Below are positions 1 to 24,539 of a stretch of 64,000 bases of DNA, one piece after another. The position numbers and the translations under genes were made by a program. The notes beneath the pieces were generated by a model. That model was not told the origin of the DNA. It saw only the letters and a program-made list of their open reading frames with translations, and searched no databases. This DNA is from Oxyruncus cristatus. Lineage: Eukaryota; Chordata; Aves; Passeriformes; Cotingidae. Where the stretch lies: NCBI GenBank assembly GCA_013399855.1, contig VXAY01002116.1, positions 786,395 through 850,394 of the forward strand. The letters run 5' to 3'. Positions within the stretch are counted from its first letter, which is position 1, and the number at the start of each line of letters is the position of its first letter.

Positions 1-350
1 CCATCTCCTAAATCAAATGTGTAACAAGGGTGATAATGAGTGCAAACACACTGAATAATAAAATGTAATTTGGGTTCTGAATTCTAGGGCTCTAATCCAA
101 AGCTCACTGATGTCTGTGGAAAGGCTTCCATTGATTTGAATTAGGCCTTGGCTTTTGTCCTGAATGAACACAATACCAGTGGAGCTATTCATGAAAGAAA
201 TGTTTGGAAATAAATCACAGGAACTTGCTGTGTCAGAACCCAATTCAATTGCTAATTCTGGCAGTCATGTTTTACAGTGCTTGTGTTGTCGATACTTTGT
301 CATAGTCCCTCACATGAACTGACTGAATTCCATCTTAAAAAAAATCATTT

Positions 351-367
351 GCTGCTGCTGCTGCTGC
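351..367. repeat. short GCT trinucleotide run
   Basis: Five and two-thirds perfect GCT units. Confidence 0.9.
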
Positions 368-623
368 AATGGAAGGTTCTTTCTGGATCATTACTCTGAT
401 GTTTAAAACTTTCTTTAACTTCCAGCCTGAACCTATTTATGCCAACTGTTTCCACTTGTTTTATGCCAACAGTTTTCTAGTTTCTACTCTACACAGTGTC
501 CTTTGTCCTGACTCTGAACAGTTCTGGTAAACTACCCCTGATTGTCCCATCTCCTCACCGGCTTCGCTTTGTTTTGCTAAATAAGGCAAGCATTTCCATT
601 TCTTATTCAGTAAGTTGTTCATT

Positions 624-1095
624 CATAGAATCACAGAATGGTTAAACTTGGAAAAGACTTCTAAGACCAAGACTTATAAAAGAGTTCAACCATTTATCCA
701 GCACTGCCATGTTCATCACAAAACCAGGTCTCCAAGTGCCACATCCACATGTTTTCTGAACAGTTTTAGGGATGGTGACTCCATCACTTCCCTGGGAAGG
801 CTGTTGCAGTGCTTGACAACCCATTCCATGAATCAGTTCTTCCTATTAAAACGTCCCCTGGCACAACTTGAGGCCATTTCTTCTTGACATGCTGTTTGTT
901 ATCTGGAGAAGAGACTGACCCCTACCTGGCTACATCCTCCTCTCAGGGAGTTGTAGAGAGCAATAAGGTCCCCTCTGAGCCTCCTTTTCTCTATTATGAG
1001 ACTGCCTCCCAGCTTCCTCAGCTGCTCCTCATCAGACTTTTGCTCCAGACCCTTCCCCAGCTCTGGACATGCTCCAGCACATCCCTGTAACCTTT
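624..1095 (-). mobile_element. CR1 LINE 3' fragment
   Basis: It begins with the antisense CR1 tail (TCATAGAATCACAGAATGG) and continues through the 3' part of ORF2 (antisense of CR1 'CTGGCTACA', 'GGGAGTTGTAGAGAG', 'CTCCAGACCCTTCCCCAGCT' blocks). Truncated at the 5' end, with a degraded frame. Confidence 0.9.
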
Positions 1096-2984
1096 ATCTG
1101 AATCTATTCCCGTTCACCTTAATCAAGTTGGGATATAGCCAACAAACCCTGCATTTTTAATGAGGTGCAATAGTGCTCTATATAATGCTGTTAATACTTT
1201 TCCTGCTTTACTGGAAATACTTTTCCAGATATATCCAGTATCTTGTTTGCCTCCTTTTGGTTGCAACTCACTGATCACTGTTATCATGTGACTTACACAG
1301 TGTGGGTCAAGGTGAGCTCCCATTTAGTGGCAGAATTAGTTTTTAGTCCAGTTTTAGAGCATAGGTTTGCCCTTGTCCTCAGAGGCTTTTAGCTCATGTC
1401 TGTCTCTCCAACCCTCATTTCTTCCTTGCATGGTGCTCTGTTTGTCCTCGGCATTGGCTGTCGCAAATGATAACCATCAACCTTGAGTAATCAGCAGCCT
1501 TAATTAGTATGGTCCTATTTTGTGATAATTTTGTTAATCTAGAAAAAAAAAAAGGAATTTCAGAAACTGCTAGAGGTGGTGAGTGAGGGTGATGGGAGCT
1601 GACAGAAGGTGACAGGAAAGAAAGAACTGGGGAAAGTGCCCAGTGTTGGGCACAGGAATGAGGTGAAGAGGGGGCACGGAGGTCACGAGGGAGAAGTGAG
1701 AACTTGGTCAAATGAAGGCTCCTCACATTTTCCAGTGCATTAATTGATCCTCGTGGAGACATACTTGGGACGGATGAAGACACTCCAAAATCCCAGAAAT
1801 AGATTATTAACTCATGACTTTCTGCATTTTGACTTTCCAAGAGTAACATCACTGCTGCTTAACTTTAGACATCCCTTTTTTTTCTTAAGTTTTCAAAGTG
1901 CTCTGAAAGTTTAAAGACTTATTTTCTAAAAGCATTTTAAAAGTACCAAATCCTAAAAGCACTTTAGAAGTCCCGAATTGAGAGGATTATGAGTCTTGAA
2001 TAATTTATCCACAATACTTGAAAGGGACAGAATTTGCTTAGGTCTTTAAAATGTATATGATAAATTTTCTTATAGATTGGAATGACTCTGAAAGACTTTC
2101 ATCCAGATAAGTACCTTCAGCAGTTGTTAGAAGTCACAGGCAATAGCAATTAAGGCATAAGGCATTTCCTGGGAATTAATATGAAGCTGGGAGGAGTTGG
2201 GATGGCTCAAGATGCAGCTGAGTGCCATTAAATTCAGTTGATGATTAATGACCTCTGCTGAGGTCATTAATATTATCAGCTGAAAAGGCAGAAAAATCCA
2301 GATGTATGAATCTTTTTAGTAGGAGTTGCAGTTTCAGTCGGTGCTGTAGAATTGTCCCCACTGTGGATAGACTGCCCTGTATTAATATCAAATAGAGGCT
2401 TGATTTTCCTCCTCCCCACGGCATTTTTAGGAGTGTTAATCAAAGCTGGATCTCTAAAGCTGTGCCAGTATCAAATTGAAAAGTAAGCAGAATAAAGTCC
2501 ATAGTGCTTTACAGTTCTCCCAGTGTGGCAGTGGCATCCAGCACTTAATCAGCTTTTTTTAGAGATATTCTATCTATCCCTTTCAGTGCCTAATGAGAGA
2601 GAGTTTCAGGATTGCCCAGGAACACGCCCAGAGCATTCCTTTTGCTCCCTGTTCTTGGACCCACGTTTGAAACTGTGTCCTACCTTCTTTTGCATTATGT
2701 CCCCAACCAAGATCTGGGTTCTGGGTTATGTTACAAAGAGGGTGGGCACACAGCACTGGCTGGTGCAGGCAAATACTGCTGCATCCATACAGGGAGGATC
2801 TCTCTCCTAATAAACAGTCACTCAGATACTTCCAAGTGTTCAGGCAAGTCCATGCATGGTTTCTTCCATGGTTGGTGAAACTTTTTTTTTCTAATATGAT
2901 GAATGATTTCATTGTTGACTTGTAGGGAAAGTGAGAGTTACTACAGGAGACCAGGATATATAAATATAAATACCTTGATATCTC

Positions 2985-3075
2985 TCATAGAATCATAGAA
3001 TTGTGTAGCTTGGAGAAGCCTTTAATAGTCCAGCTATTAATCCAGCACTGCCAAGTGCCCCACTAAACCATGTCT
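2985..3075 (-). mobile_element. CR1 LINE short tail fragment
   Basis: Antisense CR1 tail (TCATAGAATCATAGAATTG) followed by the CCAGCACTGCCAAGTGCCCC block. Under 100 bp. Confidence 0.75.
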
Positions 3076-4135
3076 ATATATGTATCAAAGCTTGTTTACT
3101 TCAGGATGCTTTTTCAAACTGTACTGAAGAAGTCTGAAATAGGTAGCATAGGTGTCATAGAGACATAAGGTTTAATTAGTCACTTTAATTTGGACTGTGT
3201 TTCTGAATGCTGTGCGAGTCCTACTTTCCAGGAATGCTGGGCTCCTGTCCCTTTTTCCCCCTTCCCCTAGCCCACTTAGCTTGGTCATTGTGAAGGTTGT
3301 AGAATCAGAATTCCAAGCAGGGCAGGACTGAGATGGCTGGTGCTTTTGGCTGACCTTTACACAAATGCCACTGGATGAAGACTTCTGCTGAGGAAAATGG
3401 AATTTTTCAAAAATGTCAGCAAAGCAGACAAAAGGCGTAGCTCAGGTGGGAAATGTTGACAATTTGGACATTAGGTGGTGTGACTAGACCCACCTGTACA
3501 AACCTTACAGCATCACACTGTTTTGGGGATAACTGTGTGCCTTTAGTCACCCCCAGCTCGCCTCTCTTTTTTCTTTCCTTTTTCTTTTTTTATTCCTCCA
3601 AAGTGTCTCCTGCGGTGAGAGGAAGAGGTGAGTGAGGTCAGCCAGAATGAAATGAAAATCATGAAAGCTTAATAGACCACAGGGAGGTTCCTTTGAAAGG
3701 GTGCCAGAGATGGAATATCAGTTATGGGGAAGAAGACCACAGAGCTGGCAGTGAATGAAAGGAGATCTGGTACACGCGCATTGGTGTGTCACAATCTTTG
3801 CCATGGCACTGGTCTGTTTTCCCAGGTAACTCCTAGGCAAATGTCTCAGGCTGACAGTAGTTACTCCCCCAGTGCCATTAGTGCTCCCTGATGCAGCTGC
3901 ACTGTGCTTCAGGATACATTTTTTTCTGAGTTCTGAATTCTTTGTTTTGCTTGTAAGCTCAACAGATGAGAACTGAAGTATTGATGAGATTACATAAATT
4001 GCATTTTCTTTTTTATATTCTGCAGTCTTTACCAGTTATTCACTCTGAGGATAATAAATTGTTTTCCTGGATGAGAAGAAAAGAAGTCTTATTTTAAAAC
4101 ATGTGAAACCATTTGCAGAGATAGCAAAAAAACCG

Positions 4136-4292
4136 TAGAATCACAGAATGGTTTGCGTTGGAAGGGACATTAGAGATCATCTTGTTTCAACCCTGCTGCC
4201 ATGGGCAAGGACACCTTCCACTAGACCAGGTTGCTCCGAGCCCCATCCAGCCTGGCCTTGAGCATGTCCTGGGATGGGGCAGCCACATCAGG
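4136..4292 (-). mobile_element. CR1 LINE 3' fragment
   Basis: AGAATCACAGAATGGTTTGC, the GGAAGGGACATTAGAGATCA block and the CCTTCCACTAGACCAGGTTG block are characteristic of antisense CR1. Confidence 0.9.
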
Positions 4293-5428
4293 TTATTGTA
4301 ATTATACATTAGGTTATTGTGATTATACAAACCCCTGACATAATAGCCCTCAGTGTATGAAATGGTGTTGCAAATCATCTCGAACACTTGATTTTTTTCA
4401 GGATAAAGCACTCATAAGAGAAAGGGCTTTGCTCTGGCTGATTGTCCACCTTATAAGACTTCAAATCTTGGTTGCAGTAGTTAAAATGCTTAGAACTGAT
4501 GTGCGACTCAGTGGATGAGAGTCTGAAATCTGAGTAAATACAAAGGCTGGACTAAATGATAACTGTCCCCTTTCAGCCTTAATAATTCATGATTACAGAT
4601 TTTTTAATCCATACTTGTGTGAATGAAAGGACCCGTGCAAGTGCCAGAATTGATTCAAGGATTTTGGGTTTTTTTGGTGGTGTGGAACTAGTCCTCTGTG
4701 TGCTCACAGCTTACAGAGAAATCACAGAAGGTCTGAGCCTCCGAGGCTCCCAACGTGCCTTGAATTTCTGTTCATCTCCAGGTCCATGGCTGTGGTACAC
4801 TTCAGACCTTTCTTTTACAATGTTGAAATACCCATATTTTTGTTATGTGCTTTTGAAAGCGTTTCTACAGCCTGAATTTTTTCTTTGGGACAGGTCACTG
4901 TTTTCAGTTACCCAGTTTGTTTCCCAGATGTTACAGGAACTCTCAAGGAATGATTGTGATTCTGCACTAAGTATTTAAAGGACAAAACATCCAGAAAAAA
5001 CATATCATGCAATACAAAATGACACTGCAGTGCTGATGTGGATGTAACCCTCAGTTCCAGCCTTTCTCTGCTGACTCCATTGTAATTCAGCACAATGGTT
5101 GCTTCTGTAGAGATGAGCCCACAGTTGTCTGGTGTTTTCAGTCATGTGCCCTTTTCAGCTTCATTTCATGTGTCACTGTCGCAGTTTTGCTCAGTTTCTA
5201 TGAGAAGTTCAATAGCTGCTGGGTTCTCAATTCGAAGTCTTCTTCTCCCCAAATTTTTGCAGAGTCCAGCACTACCAGACCAGCGCTTTCCTCAATTTCT
5301 TTTCACAGAGGCTATTACTCTATGGACACCTGCCCCCAAGGGCCACAGTCTGTAACCTCCTGGTAAAATGGTTGTCAAGTTTCAGATTCTCCTTTGACAC
5401 AGACTGATGTGACAGAGCACAAAATTGA

Positions 5429-16402
<10,974 letters not shown>

Positions 16403-19400
16403 GCCTCTCCGGCAGAAGCAGCACTTCTCTCCTCCAGCACAGCTCTTGGTTTTTGTTTGCTTTGTTCTGTTCAAAGGCAGCCATTGCCTTCTGAGTACCG
16501 GGACATAAAGGTCATTGAAACCCCTTCACAGTAATCAAGCCTATGTAACAAAAGGGCTAGGAAAAAGATCTTTGTACGTGTAACCATATCACACCAACTA
16601 ATAGATCTAGCTGGAAAGGGCAAAACGAGGCAGAAGAAACAAGGGAGGGTTTCAGTCTGAGGATCTTCTCACAGCTATAATTTGCATGCTGAAACACCAC
16701 TACCAGAGAGATCGTTCAGGGTGGAAATTAGACTGATATCAGGCTTGATATTCAAACTCCCAGGATACTTGCTACTGCCCTTCATCAAGCAGCCTGCTCC
16801 TCTGCCCTCCTCACTTCCCAGCAGAGAGGTTTTTTTCCCCTTTTTCTTTTATCTTTTTTAAAGGGGGTATGTGTGTTATTTTTAATCTACTAGCAGCTTC
16901 GTGGCCTTTTCATCCCCCTGAAATTTTTCTGTAAGGGACACTATCTTTGCAATATTTTTAGAAACAGCAGAAAGCCACCCTCTTCCACTAGCAGCTGTAG
17001 AGAACACTGGTCTGTCATTGTAGCGGGGATGTGAGACAGAGTTCTCTGGGCTCAGGGGAGAGGCAGCAGCTTGCTGGAGGGTCTGGTGTCTGTCAGTCCT
17101 TCTCTCTGAGGAGGAGGGAGCCAGAATATGAACAGGGATTGTCAGTTTATCTTCCATCAAGGTATGAGTGGTACTTCTCTCTGAGTCTGAGGAAGAGAAG
17201 CTGACTGACTGCTCATTTAAGATGGGATTCCTTGCTCTCTGTCATAGCTGTTAAGTTCCAGTAATGATACAGGCTGAATGCTTTCCTAGTGGTGTGGTGA
17301 ATAGCCCTGAAACTGTCAGTAATTACGTGTACATGTCTAATATTCAGCCCTTTTCCCTTCCCACTTCCCGTGCTTCGAAGCCCTTTTTGAGCTGTATGCG
17401 GTTTGGGTTTGTGGAGGTGAGGAGAGGTTAGTTGGAGTTCTTTTGGTGGTTTGTTTTTTGTTTTTTTTTCCTCTTCTCTTTTTTTAGGCCAAAGAAAACA
17501 GGACCATAATTACACACTTGAAATTAGATTGCATGCAACTGAATCCCCTTTTTTCACTCTGTCCTGCATGTTTCTTTCACTTGCAATATATACTGGGTTA
17601 CAGAAACTGTTCTGTGTTTGCATCATGGCTGACAGCAGACAGATACCGGACTCCCTGTCTGGCAGATCTTCCATGATGATTTATTTTTTTAATGCGTACT
17701 TGTCATTTTGAGAACATATTTTCTAGACATTTGAGCTCAGATTTTGCATATATTTAAGCATGCGCTTAATTTATGCACATGAGTGGTTCCACTGAAATTA
17801 ATACTGCAGAAACTGAGCGTATGTGTAAGGTACGGTGGGATTTTTAAGCTAATTACCTGCAGCTGTACTCCCCAAAGTGACTCTGAAATGGCACAGCGAG
17901 ACTCCATGGTTTAAAATCCTTTGCAGGTTAAAATAAGTAAATACATCTTGGAAACTCATTGTAGGATCTGAAAAGTCAGCTTCGGTTCTGTAGTGAAGAT
18001 TTCTTGTCATGAAACCTAACGATCTGATTTCTGAGGGAGGGTTCCATCCCACCCTTAATTAGCAGCAAGACTACAAAGCTTCAGCAGGGTCAAGTTCCCC
18101 TTGCTGTGGTCTTGGCTTGGCGGCACTTCCAGGACAACAAGAGTGTTGCTCTGTCAGTGAGGACAGGAGATGGCATTCCCAATGCGCATGGTGAGGATGT
18201 TCTGAGAATGAGGACCTGTCATTCTCATATAGTTCATTCTCTAACCACCATGGCCCCGTGATATTCCTGAGGAGATGCAGGGCTTTACTTAGCATATATC
18301 TATAATTTGGTACTTGTTACTGCATTATGGACATCCTGATGTGTGTGTTACATTGATAGAAGCAAACTAACTACAGCAGAGACTGAACAGAAAATGGGGC
18401 TTTAATATCCTCATGATGACTGTGTAAAGTTTTCTTAAAGTAACTCCTTAGAGGTTTCATTTCAATTATTTTTTCAGTGATGTATTTAGAATTGGTTTAA
18501 GTAAACCGATTGTCACTCACAGCCCTGAGACTGTACCCTGATGTTCTTGTTGAAAACACCATCATAAGCCACACACGGTATTTCAGGAGTACCACCGCTG
18601 GCTTTTTTGAGAACATACAGAACTCTGAGTTATCTGAGGTTTAGAGCAGTATAAACAGGGACAGTAAGATTTAAACACATAAGTGATCAGAGAACATCAC
18701 CAATCAAAGTGATACTCTGAATTTTTTTACAGGCAAGACTGTTGGAGGCAGAATCTCGTCCTTGTATCCATGCTCTCAAACTTTGAAGCTTGGTTCTAAA
18801 CCAAGGACTTTTGTCTCAAATGATGTAAAACTATACTGCAAATTAAATCACTGGACCTTGAATGTTCTTTCCCCAAAGTGCATTTTCAGACAGGTATTTT
18901 TAAAATGAGGCCCTGCTTGCTGACTACTCTGGGCTGTGTAAAGCTGTTTAGTGCTACCCGGGAGGCAGTGGGACAAGGCTCATTGCTTAAAGCACAGAAG
19001 TAGAAACACGACTGCAAATCTGAAAATTCAAAGCGGCCTGTTGTAACCATGGTCAAAGCTTATATATCACCTGTATTTGATAAAATAATGGTTCATCATA
19101 AGGAAAATGTTTCAGGTGTTATGAAATAATGTCCTTATCACCAAAGTCATAGCATTTGTGACTCTTGAGAGAAGCTGGTATTTTGCTAAAGGCTAGTCCT
19201 TGCCTGGCATGGAAGAAAGGCTTCTTTAAAAAAATGCTGACCATCTGCAAGGGGAACTGTCCTATTTAATTTAGTAAATCAGAGGCAAAGCCCCTACTTT
19301 CCCATTGAGAATTTGCTTTTCTGTAGCATCTCTGAGCTCAGTCGCTCTGACTTGCACTTCTCACAGGTGTCAGTAGATTCTCTTATATCGTAACCCTGGA

Positions 19401-20265
19401 GGAATGAAATGTCAGTGTTACATTACAGCTCCTGAGGCACAGTGACACAGCTGACATCCTTTTAATTTCCTTCCCAAAGTAGGAGCCGGTGGGAGCAGCT
19501 GGCGGTGATGCCCTGGGGCCTCTGTTGGGTGGACAGCGCTCCTGCTGCTCCTTGGAAATTAAAAGAAGGAAATCAGGGGAGTACAGTTGCTGTTTCTGTT
19601 GCCTGCTGCCTCCTTTTCCTTTCTGACCTCTTCAGATACTTCCTCAGTACAGTTTAAAGCATGAAAACATTTCCAGTGCATGGAGAAGGGGTATTGGAAT
19701 CTCCTCTTTTAAAACAGAACAACAAAGAATTTCTGTGGCCTTGATTTTTGAAATTAAGACAAGGTAGGACAAGCCCCCATTCCTAACATACACAGACACT
19801 CTCCAGTACACTTTGGTTTTGGCAAGAAAACGTGGCAAGAGCATCCCTTCCTCAACCATAATAAGACACCAGACATAGTTACTGTAAAGTACTTTATATT
19901 ATAAAAATTCTCCCCATGGATAAACTTGATCCTAAATTGGGTGGGAGGGGTGGGTTAGTTATATTTTGGTCTTTTTCCCCCTCCCTCCCATTCAGCAACA
20001 CCGAAAAAGCTTTTTGCAAAAAGACAGACTTGTTTGTTCCGAGGAATGGACTGAACCACCTCACAAGACGTGATTCCAGTGGTTTGTCTGAACACTGCCA
20101 CAGATGCTGTGAGCGTTTCCATTTCATTGTACATACTTTTAAAATGTTCTATTTAGTCATATTTTATAGGACTATTAAAAAGCTACTGGCTAATTAATCA
20201 CTTTTACACTTGTATAATTCAGAGCTTAGTTTAAAACAATAAATATGGCAAACAGTATTTTTGTG
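16403..20265 (+). other. RCAN2: probable RCAN2 3' UTR
   Basis: There is no credible coding sequence between the RCAN2 stop and the first convincing poly(A) signal at 20238. The stretch is CR1-free, unlike the introns around it, and the last 400 bp are AT-rich, as 3' UTR ends often are. A still longer UTR is possible: an ATTAAA near 22696 is followed by T/G-rich sequence. The length is inferred. Confidence 0.5.
20238..20243 (+). terminator. RCAN2: candidate RCAN2 poly(A) signal AATAAA
   Basis: A canonical AATAAA is followed within 15-45 bases by a T/G-rich stretch (TATTTTTGTGTTCTGCTTG), the usual downstream element. It is the first hexamer after the RCAN2 stop with such a context. Confidence 0.55.
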
Positions 20266-21546
20266 TTCTGCTTGCATTGGCGTTTGGAAAAGCAACATTT
20301 AAAGAGTTAAACTATATCAGTAAACTGAGTAGTGTGGTGTATACCCCTGGTAGAACTGAAAATGCTTAAATGTGTGACATAGGCCAAACTCTGTTTCAGT
20401 AGAAATTAGAGGAAAAGCAGCCCTCTCGTTGGCAGGATATGCCATGTTCCATTTTAAGCTGCTGCAGTTTCAGAGTCATGTGAATTTGCTCTGGTTTGCT
20501 GTGGATTTGGCTCGATGTACACAAAAAAACCTCTACCACAGTCCCTGGTGAGCAAAAGCATGTCCCTGACCTGATGTGGTTCTCACTATGCTTTTATAAT
20601 CATGGGTGATGCAGTGGGCATGACTGCTTGGACAAGGAACATGTCATGCAGCTGCCAGCCAGGCTGGGAAAAGAGTTCTAATAATATTCATTGTTATAAA
20701 AATTGAAATTAATTGTTTGTTGTCTCTTGCATCAGTTTGTACTGGATCTTGCAAAGGACAGGAAACTGAGAGATGAGTTTGCTGATAACTGTCCTGTGAA
20801 ATTCTTATACTGATTTGGAAACATTTTTTTTTTTTTTTTCTGTGTGCCTGGCATAAAAGACTGAGTTTCTCAAAGGACGATTGTTCATGATTCCAAAAAT
20901 TAGATCTGCTTAAGAAATCTTGCTGGAGATGTAAACTATGAGCTCTTTGATTCCTTTGGAAAACACAGGCCTTAACCACTGTGTTTTATTAGAAAAAGTA
21001 GTAATAGTGAACTTCTTCTGGAATACTTTAGAGGTGAAATGCAGGAGGCCTGGTTTATTCTTCACTTTGAGCACCAAAAGAGCTTTCCCTACTACAGTGA
21101 GGTTCTCCATCCAACCCCACTGAAATGCTGTGTTACTGACACGCCGGTTGTGGCTCTTCCATCTTACTTGGCACTGGATGCAGCACTGGGAAGTGAGCTT
21201 GAGAGCTTCAGCTGGGAATGGCAGAGAGCTGTGTATCCCAGAGGATCCCAGGCTGATTATAGTTACAGTGCTTTCAGATCCTCTAAAGAACCTTTACTGG
21301 ATTTGTTATTTGTCCTTCTTTAGGGGCAAACATTTTACCACTAAACTTTTAGCTGTTTCAGGCTTTCTCTCACATACCAGTGTGAATTTAAGACCTTTGC
21401 ATTTCCTTGCTTCCCCTCTGCCTAAAAAAATGACATTTAGTTCTGTTTTACCAAAAATCAAAACCAGGTATGGACTGAAGTCCCAGCTAGACCCTCATTT
21501 ATACTCACCTTCACACAAAGCTCCTGAATAATTAGTTATGCTGGCA

Positions 21547-21590
21547 AAAAAAACCCAACAAACAACAAAAAACAAACCCAAAAAATCCAA
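21547..21590. repeat. A/C-only low-complexity tract
   Basis: An AAACAAACCC-type run, the complementary kind to the G/T tract near 61.4 kb. Confidence 0.85.
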
Positions 21591-23346
21591 ACGTGGCTTT
21601 TCCTGGTTTAGCCCATCTTCTAGGGGAGCATGGCAGCTTTCACTATTCCAGCCTCTTCTTAAAAGGAGATGTTTTTCTAACATGAGCTGTGCTCTTTTTT
21701 TAAGTACATGTAAACTGCAGCATTCAGGGGTAAAATGACCAGGAAGGAAATTTTGTAAAAGCTCTTTCCCACAGGTCTATTTGAACTGTGGGGTATATTT
21801 GCTTTGGCTTGGAGGGGAGGGAAGCTGGCACTGTTAAGAGGCAGAACAGCAACAGCACTCCCATAGGATGGGCAGAAACCCCGAATGCCTCCACTGTGGA
21901 GATGCTCAGAAAACTTTAAAAACCAAACCGGCCTGAATTCTCTCTCCCCTTCTGTCAGTTTGTTCAATCACTACATGGAGGTTCTGAGGCTGCAGCAAGA
22001 GTCATTTTAATATAGGAATATGTCCTGATGCAGCAAAAGCCTGGACTGGGGTTGTTTGTTAATGAGATTCTTGCTGGAGTTAGGCTGGGAAAGCTGTGAA
22101 GTGTGAGCAGCTTTCAAACGAAAAATGAAGCTATTCAGAACCTTAAGACAGACTTCAGGATTCAGATCCATGTAACCGAGAGCTATATTGAGGGCCCATT
22201 TGGGTCAGGGGTTTCCTTGCATCAGTAAGAGTATCCAGCAAGAAGGATTAAACTCCTCTGTTATTCTCACCAGAAAATCAGCCTTGGTTTAACAAATTAT
22301 TGTAACTGATCGTTTATCTAGTGCGAGGAAGTTGTGTCTACATTAGTGTCACACAGATGTGTTCTCTTCACTGTTGGGTTAATGAAGGTAAATGTTTTGA
22401 ATCCATTTTAGAGCAGAGTTCTTGTTCAGAAACTTCTGAAAGAAATGCCATCCGTGACGACTGACGGATCCTTAAGTGTCAGTTTGGCAAGTTGTCCTAA
22501 TGTGGGTAGCTGCAGAAATATTTCGTGTATGTTGTTGTAGATTTAAAAGCATTACTCATGGTTTCATTCGAGTGTCTGCATTTCTGACACAGATGTGACA
22601 TATCTGTATATATTATAAATCAATACTATTTTTAACCACATATTTTGTACAAATATTCACATTAGCTCTGTACTTCAATGAAAATCTACTATGGTATTAA
22701 ACATTTTGGTGGAATTAGCAAACTCCTTGTCCGTGCTTTGTTTTCATTTTATAACGGTGTTAAGCAGCTGAGCCATTTCTGGCATCCAAGACAAATATTA
22801 TCATTTCCAGCTATTCAGAGCAGTTCCTTAAATCCAGGTGCACCTGTACCCTCTAGTGACTGATCCCAGCCACTGCAGAGGCAGCTCCCCACACCTCCGG
22901 ATCTGAGTGAGAGGCCAAAAGCAAACCTGAACCAACAGCAAATGTGAGCACAATTTTTCCCAGCTAATGAGAGTAACACTGGGGGACAGCACATTGCTGT
23001 TGAGGGACACCCAACTTGAGATTTCAATACACACAGATGCAGTTCTTTAATTACTTTTATTTTTACAGCTTTCTCCAAAGCTTCTGGTACAGGTCACGAC
23101 CAGGAATTAAATGATGAATTTTGTGCTACACATGTGGTCCAGCTCAGTTTCCCATGTACAACAGCCACATCTGCACAGACTACTAACCACAGCAGCAATG
23201 TGCATCTCTAGTCTTGGCCTAGTCTCAGGCTCACGCCTGCAACAGAACCCTAATGAAGGAGGAAAAAAAAGGACATTAAGAAAACAACTAAAAGAATCTT
23301 GTCCCCTACTACAATTCCTAGAGCAGGGTGAGGGGTAGGAAGGTAT

Positions 23347-23391
23347 CGCATATACATATATGTATATATAAACACACATACATACATATTT
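23347..23391. repeat. TA/CA microsatellite
   Basis: Alternating TATA, ACAC and CATA units. The translated YIYIY-type frames over it are artefacts. Confidence 0.85.
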
Positions 23392-24064
23392 ATCAGATAG
23401 GCAGTGCCAGCTATAAAGTGATTAATAAGCTGCATGTTTCCATGTATCATTAAGAGGATACTGGTCACAAAGTGAGGTGGAGTTTGTGTTCATACAGGGC
23501 ACAGGCTGTGGACCCATACGTAGCATAGACCCTCAACTAGGAAAGGTGGGAAAGGGAAACCCAGTTTGGATTTTTATCCCCTTCAGCAGTTCAGTTTCTT
23601 GTAAAATTCAGAGCTTCAGAACACAAGAGGAGAAAAAAGGCTGATAGAAAACTACCAGAATCAAAACCAGATTTTTCACTTTTTGTTTTGTTTTGGTTTT
23701 AAGTGAAGAAGCACTTGCAGATATCCAGAGAGTGCGTTTTGCTCCTCACCTTTACAGTTGGGTCACAGCTCAGCGAGCCCTGCCTGGGCTCAATTTCTAT
23801 TTAATTTCTATTTAATTTACAATACGAAGCAACACCCTCACAACCTTCCCCTCTTGACACCTGCACAAGGCTGTTCCAGCGAGCCCCACTCCCACCTCAT
23901 CATGGTGGGCAAACACTGTCCTGAGGTCACCTCACACCCTGGGGGTGCTGGTCGGCAGCAGCTGAACATGAGCCAGTGTGTGCCCAGGTGGCCCAGAAGG
24001 CCAGTGGCACCTGGCCTGCGTCAGCAATAGTGTGGCCAGCAGGACCAGGCAGGGATTCTTTCTC

Positions 24065-24520
24065 TTTGTGCAGCACTGCCGAGGCACCTCAAATCCTGTG
24101 TCCCGTTCTGGGCCCTGCACTTCAGGAAGGACACTGAGGTGCAGGAGCGTGTCCGGAGAAGGGCAGCCGAGCTGGGGAAGGGTCTGGAGGGCACGTCCAT
24201 GTGAGCAGCAGGTGCGGGAGCTGGGCGGGCTCAGCCTGGAGGAGGCTCAGGGGGACCTTGTCACTCTACAGCTCCCTGACAGGAGGGTATAGCCAGGTGA
24301 GGGTCAGTCTCCCAGGAAACAAGCGACAGAACAAGAGGACAGAGCTTCAAACTGTGCCTGGGGGCTTCAGGCTGGACATCAGGAAAAATGTCTTCACAGA
24401 AAGGCTGATTAAACATCGGAACGGGCTGCCAAGGGAGGTGGTGCAGGGACGGTGTTTAAGGAAACACTTAGTGCCGTAGCCTAGCTGACATGGTGGCGTT
24501 CGGTCACCGGCTGCACTCGA
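24065..24520 (+). mobile_element. CR1 LINE 3' fragment, upstream of the ENPP5 CpG island
   Basis: Sense CR1 3' region (GGCTCAGCCTGGAGGAGGCT, then GGCTGGACATCAGGAAAAAT). The tail is degenerate and runs into the CpG island at about 24530. Confidence 0.85.
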
Positions 24521-24539
24521 CGACCTCAGACCTCTTTTT

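Larger units (their letters stand above)
20266..24064. other. RCAN2-ENPP5 intergenic stretch
   Basis: No gene is recognised. It holds an A/C-only tract (21547-21590), a TA/CA microsatellite (23347-23391) and AT-rich sequence near 22380-22760 that could be the end of a longer RCAN2 3' UTR. Confidence 0.55.
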